From assembly GCA_964651475.1 (NCBI GenBank), contig CAZYXV010000001.1:62001-126000 (forward strand): DNA of 64,000 nucleotides. Direction: 5' to 3'. Position 1 is the stretch's first letter; every line of letters starts with the position of its first letter. Source of the DNA: JBGSMF01 sp964651475. Its GTDB lineage: Bacteria; Chloroflexota; Anaerolineae; Fen-1058. This document shows positions 44,143 through 49,894 of this stretch, piece by piece. The notes beneath the pieces were generated by a model. It saw nothing but the letters and a program-made list of their open reading frames with translations, was not told the DNA's origin and did not search any database. The position numbers and the translations under genes are program-made.

Positions 44143-44332
44143 CTCGCCTGACGCAGAAGGATTGTCGTTCCGAAACCAATTACCAGCCGGAGCGCCTCTT
44201 AAACCAGGCCCGTTCTTGCTCGCCGACGACATGGAGCTGGAACAAGTGCAAGTTGAGTTGATTGACTGCCCTGTTACTCTGGAAACGCCTCAATTCAAAG
44301 CTCTGGTGGCAGACACCCAATGCGAAGTGTAG
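44135..44332 (+). CDS. 65-residue peptide, candidate RiPP precursor
   Basis: A 65-residue ORF whose ATG overlaps the STAND stop (8 bases) and whose end overlaps the radical SAM start by 13 bases. Placement immediately before a radical SAM/SPASM enzyme is the classic layout of a ribosomally made peptide precursor. The N-terminal half (PAGAPLKPGPFLLADDMELE) could be a leader; the C-terminal part (VELIDCPVTLETPQFKAL onward) has two cysteines, Cys45 and Cys63, separated by 17 residues, that could be the modified core. No Gly-Gly cleavage site is clear. I do not recognise a family, and modification is inferred only from context. Confidence 0.6.
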   Translation: MSNSPDAEGLSFRNQLPAGAPLKPGPFLLADDMELEQVQVELIDCPVTLETPQFKALVADTQCEV

Positions 44333-45588
44333 CCCTGGCCGCTACAGCTAACAGTTCATCCGACCATAAACTTTACGTCCCGGCTGCTCCCACCACTTGT
44401 ACGTTGGAATTGACCTCTCACTGCAACAATGCCTGTGTGGGTTGCGGCAATGTCTTTGCTCGCTCCTTGGGGGAAATGCCGCTTGAACGGTGGGAGGATC
44501 TGTTTAGCCGTTTGCTGCCGTACATCGTCAATATCCGCGTGACCGGAGGAGAACCCACGCTGTACCGCCACTTCTCGCAGGTCATTCAAACCATTGACCA
44601 ACTGAACGTCCCGTTTGTACTGTTTTCAAATGGTGTATGGGAAAACCGGCAAGAGATCATCACGTTATTGTCAGAATGTACTCATCTCGACGGCGTGTTG
44701 ATCTCACTACACGGGCAAGATAGCAAATCGCACCAACGATTCGTGGGCTGCAATTCTTTTGAAGAAACGCTCCAAAGCGTCAGAGAAGCCGCACGGGCCG
44801 GCATAGCCGTCAACACCAACACCGTACTCACGCGGGCGAATTTTCAACAAATCGAGGAGATTGCCCAACTCTCGCTCAGCCTGGGAAGCGGCTTTGCGGC
44901 ATTCAGCCGCTACTATGGCGCGCCAACACCCATCACCAACTTGAGCGATGACGAGTTGATGCAAGCTGTCGAATCCATACATTCCCTGAAAGCGCACGGC
45001 CTGCCCGTGCGCTTTAACAATAACATTCCAGCTTGTTTTTGCGGCTATCCCGCCAAAAGCTGCCCGGCTGGAATCACCCATTGCACCATTGACCCGCTAG
45101 GCAACCTCCGACCTTGCAATCACGCGGACGTAACCTTGGGCAACTTGTTTGAACACACCATTGAAGAGCTATGGCAGTCAGAAAAAGCTCATTGGTGGCG
45201 TAGTCTGATTCCTCAAGCCTGCTACCGATGCGCAGAATTTGATAATTGCCATGGCGGCTGCAAGGCCATGGCTTTACAAACAGGTCAAAAAAGCGACCCC
45301 TTGATGCGCGGGGCACTGCCTCAGAAATTAAGGCCAAGCGAGCCCCACAGGCTAAAGCTATACAAAAATGCAATACCACTCAAAAACTTTGTTATGCGAC
45401 GGGAACAATTTGGCTTGATGCTCGTCAACCGCAGCCGGGCCTTGCCCGTTGACCTGGCAGCCGAACCGCTACTTGAGTGGTTGGATGGCACACATTCGCT
45501 CCAGGCCATAAAGCAACAATTTGGTCAAGAGGGAGTAGACTTTGTCGGCCTGTTATACAGAGAGGGATTGGTGCTTTTGAACCAATGA
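44320..45588 (+). CDS. Radical SAM/SPASM peptide-modifying enzyme with PqqD-like C-terminus
   Basis: 422 residues. Radical SAM cluster motif CNNACVGC (Cys35, 39, 42) and SAM-binding GGEPT (76-80). A SPASM-type region follows with nine cysteines (239, 241, 248, 255, 266, 301, 304, 310, 314; CTIDPLGNLRPC and CYRCAEFDNCHGGC), enough for two auxiliary clusters. Residues ~358-422 (FGLMLVNRSRALPVDLAAEP, EWLDGTHSLQAIKQQFG, LYREGLVLL) resemble PqqD, the RiPP recognition fold that binds leader peptides. This architecture fits a maturase acting on the 65-residue peptide. The start codon overlaps that peptide gene, and the TGA overlaps the next ATG. Confidence 0.85.
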   Translation: MRSVALAATANSSSDHKLYVPAAPTTCTLELTSHCNNACVGCGNVFARSLGEMPLERWEDLFSRLLPYIVNIRVTGGEPTLYRHFSQVIQTIDQLNVPFVLFSNGVWENRQEIITLLSECTHLDGVLISLHGQDSKSHQRFVGCNSFEETLQSVREAARAGIAVNTNTVLTRANFQQIEEIAQLSLSLGSGFAAFSRYYGAPTPITNLSDDELMQAVESIHSLKAHGLPVRFNNNIPACFCGYPAKSCPAGITHCTIDPLGNLRPCNHADVTLGNLFEHTIEELWQSEKAHWWRSLIPQACYRCAEFDNCHGGCKAMALQTGQKSDPLMRGALPQKLRPSEPHRLKLYKNAIPLKNFVMRREQFGLMLVNRSRALPVDLAAEPLLEWLDGTHSLQAIKQQFGQEGVDFVGLLYREGLVLLNQ

Positions 45589-45815
45589 TCCGGGTCGAAT
45601 GTTACTCTGGCGTGGAATACGCCGAGCGCCCCGTGGCGCTGACGTGGGAAAATCAACGCCTCACCATCGAGGTCATCGAGCGGCAGTGGCGCGAGCCGGA
45701 CGGTCCAGCCTTTCGCGTGCGCGCGGCAGGCGGCCGGCGCTTTGAGTTGCACTACAACGACTATACCGACGCCTGGACCATCCACCCCCTGAGCGATTCT
45801 GCTACCCCCGCCTAA
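45585..45815 (+). CDS. Small protein of unknown function in the radical SAM operon
   Basis: 76 residues; ATG overlaps the radical SAM stop (ATGA), indicating coupling. The sequence is polar and predicted beta-rich (VALTWENQRLTIEVIERQWR, FRVRAAGGRRFELHYNDYTD), without cysteine clusters or a signal peptide. It recalls short DUF6504-like proteins, but I cannot assign it firmly. In this context it may be a binding or substrate-delivery partner of the maturase. A longer reading back to 45477 lies within the upstream gene and was not used. Confidence 0.7.
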   Translation: MIRVECYSGVEYAERPVALTWENQRLTIEVIERQWREPDGPAFRVRAAGGRRFELHYNDYTDAWTIHPLSDSATPA

Positions 45816-45836
45816 CTCTTCCATGGAGGATGAGAA

Positions 45837-46898
45837 ATGAAGCTCATCGAACTGCCGCACAAGGTGTGCGGCATGACGTGCATGGTCAATGGCATCGAAG
45901 ACCTTTACGAATCCAAGACTGGCCGCCGCCTGCCGGATTGGCTGTTGTTCTTTGCGAGCGGCCTGGGCAACAACTTTGCCTACCTCAAGAACAGCCGCGC
46001 CCCCGCTCCCCGCATGGTGATGTGGGGCGTTCCCACCAAACGCCAGTACGAGGCATTGGCCGGCATCGTCGGGTTTACGTGGGGCGCCACCGAAGGACGC
46101 AGCTTTTCGTACGCGCTCAAACGCGCCCAAGAATACATTGACCAGAACACGCCCGTCATCCTGGGCGCGCTGGATATGTACCACCTGCCCTACTATGACA
46201 AGTTCTATCACACGTTTCACATCCCCATCCATTACGTGCTGATGGTGGGTTACGACCCAGAACAGCAAGCCATCCTGGTACACGATTGCGACCGCCGCCA
46301 GGTCCAGACGGTGCCTTATAGTGACTTGCGCCTGGCGTGGGACGTGAATCTCCCCGGCCTATCCGACAAGAACACGCTATTCGCGTTTGAATTCAACGAG
46401 CAGGTGGCCGACGCTTTTACCATTGCGCGCAGAGGGCTGCGCCGGTGCGCCGATTCGATGCTCAATCCACCCGCCAGCATGTTTGGCCTGAGGGGCATGA
46501 GCAAGCTCGCCCGCGAACTGCCGCGCTGGCCCCAGGAATTGAACAGCCGCCAACTGGAGGCGTCTCTGCTGCACCTGGTCGAGTATACGGGCTTTCCGCC
46601 AAACGTGCCCAACCGGATCACTGGCTATGATGCGCCAGACAATCACACGGCCGGGCGCGACGGCTTTGCCGCTCTACTCAAGCGGCTTGCCAAGACATAC
46701 TCTCAACCAGGATGGAAAAAAGCTGCCGCGCCATTCGATCAATCAGGGCAAGCCATCCGCCAGTTCACCGATCTCGTCGTGGATTACATCCAGGCCCGCA
46801 GCAGCACGCTCGATACAGCCGCCGAGATGATCCTACGCATTGTAGAACTGGAAGAACAAGGGTATCGCCTGATCGCACAAAACGCCGACCCTCTCTAA
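45837..46898 (+). CDS. BtrH-like cysteine acyltransferase/peptidase
   Basis: 353 residues. The N-terminal ~160 residues match the BtrH_N papain-like fold: a Cys in HKVCGMTCMVNGIEDLYE (Cys11 or Cys15), His132 in HIPIHYVLMVGYD and Asp150 in AILVHDC, a Cys-His-Asp triad. The C-terminal part is helical (DUF4872-like). BtrH transfers an aminoacyl group in butirosin synthesis; relatives in peptide clusters may cleave leaders or attach acyl groups. GGAGG precedes the ATG. It is the last gene of the operon, followed by a hairpin terminator at 46918. Role in maturing the 65-residue peptide is inferred. Confidence 0.8.
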   Translation: MKLIELPHKVCGMTCMVNGIEDLYESKTGRRLPDWLLFFASGLGNNFAYLKNSRAPAPRMVMWGVPTKRQYEALAGIVGFTWGATEGRSFSYALKRAQEYIDQNTPVILGALDMYHLPYYDKFYHTFHIPIHYVLMVGYDPEQQAILVHDCDRRQVQTVPYSDLRLAWDVNLPGLSDKNTLFAFEFNEQVADAFTIARRGLRRCADSMLNPPASMFGLRGMSKLARELPRWPQELNSRQLEASLLHLVEYTGFPPNVPNRITGYDAPDNHTAGRDGFAALLKRLAKTYSQPGWKKAAAPFDQSGQAIRQFTDLVVDYIQARSSTLDTAAEMILRIVELEEQGYRLIAQNADPL

Positions 46899-46917
46899 AT
46901 GCACTTGCACGCCAAGG

Positions 46918-46947
46918 CCCCTGCCCTCAGGCGGGGGTTGTTGTTTG
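46918..46947 (+). terminator. Terminator after the BtrH-like gene
   Basis: CCCCTGCC (46918-46925) pairs with GGCGGGGG (46930-46937), four-base loop, followed by TTGTTGTTTG. It closes the 38.7-46.9 kb operon. Confidence 0.65.
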
Positions 46948-47032
46948 CCACAAGTACGGCTCTTGTGATAAAATTCAAGCACCCCGAGCGCACAAGCGGG
47001 CCTTGATCATTTAGGCCGTCGCCGGGAATCTC

Positions 47033-47102
47033 ACCGCTGAGACGCTGAGAACGCAGAGCAATTTAGTGAGAACCTCAGCGTCCTCGGCGCCTCTGCGGTA
47101 CG
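47033..47102. repeat. CTCAGCG/CGCTGAG-type intergenic repeat
   Basis: ACCGCTGAGACGCTGAG-like words at 47033-47050 pair loosely with CCTCAGCGTCCTCGG and CCTCTGCGGT words at 47073-47099. It resembles dispersed (ACGCAGAG)-type repeats. The 277-base gap 46899-47175 otherwise shows no gene. Confidence 0.55.
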
Positions 47103-47175
47103 CTTTGGGTAGCCAAAACGATGACCAACGCCCACAAGCGTTCATCAGATCACTCTATAACCGAGGAGGCTGTCT

Positions 47176-47655
47176 ATGTCAAACGGCAAGCAAGCGTACC
47201 TGGCCGGTCTGCAACAAGACCGTGATGTGGCTTACAAGCAACTGAGCAATGCGCTAGATGACGTGATCCGCGCTCGCCTGAAAAGGAAAATTGCCGACCT
47301 CGAACAAGAAATCCAGCAGGTGGAAAGCGAACTGGCAAGCGCCGCGCCCTCGCCTCCCTCAGGTAAGGGAGACAAGCCGGACTCAATCCTGGATGAATAT
47401 GCCAGGCTACAGGCTTCTCTGGAGTCAGAGCAACCTAATCCCTTTCTGGCCAAGCTGCGCAATATTATCAGCAAGAGTTTTAACGAGAGCGAATTGCGCG
47501 AATTGTGCGACGAGGTCGGCGCAGATTATCAAAACCTTGGCGGCGGCGGAAAAGCCGACAGGACGCGGGAACTGGTGGCCTGGTGCGAACGGCGCTCGCG
47601 CACACCAGACCTCGTCCGAATTGTCTACGCACGGCGCCCAGCGGCAGGCTGGTAA
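47176..47655 (+). CDS. Coiled-coil plus effector-associated domain protein
   Basis: 159 residues. Residues 6-53 are a helical coiled coil (DVAYKQLSNALDDV, KRKIADLEQEIQQVESEL) that is nearly the same as residues 11-60 of the ATPase at 48318. Residues 90-155 are the effector-associated module (FNESELRELCDEVGADYQNL, GGGGKADRTRELVAWCERR), like those at 38718 and 47670. No catalytic domain, so it looks like an adaptor linking an EAD partner and a coiled-coil partner. GAGGAGG precedes the ATG. Followed 14 bases later by the next EAD gene. Confidence 0.78.
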   Translation: MSNGKQAYLAGLQQDRDVAYKQLSNALDDVIRARLKRKIADLEQEIQQVESELASAAPSPPSGKGDKPDSILDEYARLQASLESEQPNPFLAKLRNIISKSFNESELRELCDEVGADYQNLGGGGKADRTRELVAWCERRSRTPDLVRIVYARRPAAGW

Positions 47656-47669
47656 ACAGGAGAAGCGCA

Positions 47670-48314
47670 ATGTCTCAAAATCCATCCCCTACTCCAGACA
47701 AGCTGTGGGACGTTTTGCCGCAAATTGTCGGCAGGCTGCGCAACGAGTTTTTACTGTTCACGTTCGGTTTCATCATCCTCGTCATCGCTGTAGGCGCCTT
47801 TGCGCCTGGCATCGTCACGCTGCTGGGGCGCGAGTTGTTTTACTTGCTGGTAGTGCTGGCATTTATCGCTTACGTCAGTCTGAGAGTTATGGATGTGTGG
47901 AGCAAAAGCAAGCAATCAACCCCCGCCACACCGTCCGTCCCGACCGCACAGCCAGTTGAAAGCAAACCTGACTCGCCCAAGCCAACCTCTGCCCGCCCGC
48001 AAAAACCGGCGCCAACCTCTGCTCAGCCCAAGCCGGCCCCGCCCTCTGTATCCAGGCCAATAGACCCCACCACGGCAGCGACCCAGGGCGTTCTGAGCCG
48101 GAAACAATTGCTTGAAATCATTGACCAAAACTTTTCAGAAGACGAACTGCGCGAGTTGTGCTATAACGAGCTCCAGATAGACTATGAAAATTTATCCGGC
48201 GAAGGCAAGCGCGGCAAAGGACGCGAACTCATTGCCTATTGTGAACGGCGCGTCCTCGTGACCAAACTCGTCGAGGCCATTCGCCGCGCCCGGCCCGATA
48301 TTGCATTGGGGTGA
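47670..48314 (+). CDS. Membrane-anchored effector-associated domain protein
   Basis: 214 residues: two hydrophobic helices (~27-47 FLLFTFGFIILVIAVGAF, ~55-73 ELFYLLVVLAFIAYVSL), a Pro/Ser/Thr-rich linker (~80-135), then the effector-associated module at 143-210 (FSEDELRELCYNELQIDYEN, LSGEGKRGKGRELIAYCERR). A membrane effector tethered through a flexible linker is the typical design for cell-death or membrane-disrupting effectors, but killing activity is not shown. AGGAG is seven bases before ATG 47670; the longer frame from 47505 overlaps the previous gene. Confidence 0.8.
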   Translation: MSQNPSPTPDKLWDVLPQIVGRLRNEFLLFTFGFIILVIAVGAFAPGIVTLLGRELFYLLVVLAFIAYVSLRVMDVWSKSKQSTPATPSVPTAQPVESKPDSPKPTSARPQKPAPTSAQPKPAPPSVSRPIDPTTAATQGVLSRKQLLEIIDQNFSEDELRELCYNELQIDYENLSGEGKRGKGRELIAYCERRVLVTKLVEAIRRARPDIALG

Positions 48315-48317
48315 TTT

Positions 48318-49247
48318 GTGCACAGCCACACATCCAAACCCAAGCGCCAATATCTTGACGAGCGGCGGCAAGAGCTAGAGATTGCCTACAAGCAGTTGAG
48401 CCGCACGTTGGATGACGTGCATGGCCTTCGCATCAAGCGGCGCATCCAAGATCTGGAACAAGAAATCCACCAACTGGAAAACGAGTTGGAACAGGAAGAA
48501 CAGAAACCAGGTTTTTATGGGAAAAACCCGGTTTCTCAGCCCATGAATCCCTTTGGCGACGCGGGGCGCATCGCCGACCCGGCGCGCTTTTTCGACCGCC
48601 AAGACTTGATGCGCCAGATTTTTGAAGAGTTGAGCAAGGGCGTCAACCTGTCATTGGTGGGGTCGTCGCAAAGCGGCAAATCGTCGCTGCTCTCGATGGT
48701 CTGTACGTTGGGACCGCAACGATTAGGATTGCCGCCGGAAGTGTTCGCTTACCTCAGCCTGCAGATAGCGCACGATGAGGGCGATTTTTTCGAGGCAGTG
48801 TGCAGCGAGCTGCAAATAGCGCCGTGCCGGGGCAACAAGCTCTACCGCGCCTTGCGCGGCCGGCGCTGCGTGCTGTGCCTGGACGAAGCCGAAGTCATCA
48901 ATTCGGAAAGCTTTAGCCTGAACACGCGCCGCGAACTGCGCGGCCTGGCCGACGGCCCCGACGCCCCGCTCAAGCTCGTCATCGCCAGCCGCAGGGAGCT
49001 AGCGCGCCTGTTTCCCGATTCGCCCGAGCTCGATTCGCCGCTGGCCGGCATTTGCCATCAATTGGACGTGGGGGCGTTTCCGCCAGAGGTGGCGCGCGCG
49101 TTTCTGGCGGAGCGTTTGCGGGGCACAGGCGTGACTTTTGGCGAAGACGAAATCGCCGAACTGATTGCGCGCAGCGGGGGGAATCCCGGCTTGCTGCAGC
49201 GCGCCGCGGCAGAGTTGTTCAAAGAGAAAAGAAACCTGGTTTCTTGA
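48318..49247 (+). CDS. Coiled-coil plus P-loop ATPase, C-terminus set by a palindromic repeat
   Basis: 309 residues, GTG start four bases after the previous stop. Residues 11-60 share the coiled coil of the protein at 47176. Residues ~62-73 (QKPGFYGKNPVS) are encoded by a palindromic element. The ATPase has Walker A GSSQSGKSSLL (~115-125) and Walker B CVLCLDEAE. A sensor-like IASRRELARL is present. The final residues (EKRNLVS) and the TGA come from another copy of the palindrome (49230-49262). Related ATPases commonly continue into a winged-helix domain, so this one may be truncated. Confidence 0.72.
   Translation: MHSHTSKPKRQYLDERRQELEIAYKQLSRTLDDVHGLRIKRRIQDLEQEIHQLENELEQEEQKPGFYGKNPVSQPMNPFGDAGRIADPARFFDRQDLMRQIFEELSKGVNLSLVGSSQSGKSSLLSMVCTLGPQRLGLPPEVFAYLSLQIAHDEGDFFEAVCSELQIAPCRGNKLYRALRGRRCVLCLDEAEVINSESFSLNTRRELRGLADGPDAPLKLVIASRRELARLFPDSPELDSPLAGICHQLDVGAFPPEVARAFLAERLRGTGVTFGEDEIAELIARSGGNPGLLQRAAAELFKEKRNLVS
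48502..48536. repeat. REP-like palindrome copy 1, inside the 48318 gene
   Basis: AGAAACCAGG and CCCGGTTTCT arms around a TTTTTATGGGAAAAA centre, 35 bases, read in frame as QKPGFYGKNPVS. Confidence 0.85.
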
Positions 49248-49262
49248 AGAAACCAGGTTTCT
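49230..49262. repeat. REP-like palindrome copy 2, left flank of the RAYT gene
   Basis: AGAAACCTGGTTTCT, a three-base centre (TGA), then AGAAACCAGGTTTCT: 33 bases made of two short palindromes. It carries the stop codon of the 48318 gene and ends 15 bases before the transposase ATG. Confidence 0.9.
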
Positions 49263-49277
49263 GCACAGGCAGGCGTC

Positions 49278-49850
49278 ATGCCCTATCGCAAAATCGAATT
49301 TCGAGCCGGACAGGTCTATCACCTGTACAACCGCGGCGTGAATCGCCAGCCGATCTTTTTCTGCGACGCAAACTGGGGCTATTTTGTAAAACAGCTCTGG
49401 CGTCACTTTCAACGCGAGTTGATTGACATCCTGGCCTATTGTTTGATGCCAACTCACTATCATTTGATGGTTTACCTAAAGACTGATGATCTAGGTGCTC
49501 GCGTGATGCAGCCTTTTAGCGTGTCATACACCAAGGCCATTAACCTGCAGCAAAAGCGCGTTGGGCCGTTGTTTCAGGGGCCATTTCAAGCTGCGCTGGT
49601 AGACAAGGACGAATACCTGCTGCATCTCTCGCGCTATATCCACTTGAATCCGGTCATAGCGGAACTGGTGAAACGACCAGAAGATTGGAGCTTTTCAAGT
49701 TATCGGGATTACATTGGCCTGCGAGGCGGCTCACTACCGGTCCCCAACATGGTTCTGTCACAGTTTCCTTCGCGGCAGGCTTATCGAGCATTCGTCGAAT
49801 CCTATTGTGAAGAGGAAGCTAAAATCATTGAGCATTTGATGCTGGATTAA
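49278..49850 (+). CDS. REP-associated tyrosine transposase (RAYT, Y1 family)
   Basis: 190 residues. HUH motif HYHLMV (~56-61) preceded by LAYCLMPT; the C-terminal RAYT signature LSRYIHLNPVIAELVKRPED then WSFSSYRDYIG. Catalytic Tyr is probably in YLLHLSRYIHLN. Such enzymes are single-copy domesticated IS200/IS605 relatives that process dispersed REP palindromes. Here palindromes of one family sit 15 bases upstream and one base downstream of the gene, the arrangement expected for a RAYT and its REPs. Flanked by ATPase genes, it interrupts an otherwise compact operon. Confidence 0.92.
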   Translation: MPYRKIEFRAGQVYHLYNRGVNRQPIFFCDANWGYFVKQLWRHFQRELIDILAYCLMPTHYHLMVYLKTDDLGARVMQPFSVSYTKAINLQQKRVGPLFQGPFQAALVDKDEYLLHLSRYIHLNPVIAELVKRPEDWSFSSYRDYIGLRGGSLPVPNMVLSQFPSRQAYRAFVESYCEEEAKIIEHLMLD

Positions 49851-49851
49851 A

Positions 49852-49884
49852 GAAACCTGGTTTTTGGGAAAAACCAGGTTTCTA
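49852..49884. repeat. REP-like palindrome copy 3, right flank of the RAYT gene
   Basis: Perfect hairpin: 15-base arms around GGG (AGAAACCTGGTTTTT / AAAAACCAGGTTTCT), starting one base after the RAYT stop. The following AGGGAGCGCC supplies the ribosome site for the 49895 gene and recurs after copy 7. Confidence 0.9.
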
Positions 49885-49894
49885 GGGAGCGCCC

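Noticed and set aside
45477..45815. Longer 112-residue version of the small protein at 45585
   Set aside because: Its first third is inside the radical SAM gene; the ATGA overlap at 45585 is the natural start.
46899..47175. Possible tRNA or small RNA gene in the gap after the BtrH-like gene
   Set aside because: No cloverleaf or conserved T-loop; only a terminator and a dispersed repeat are visible.
47505..48314. 269-residue version of the membrane EAD protein
   Set aside because: Its N-terminus overlaps the previous EAD gene in another frame; ATG 47670 has a good ribosome site.
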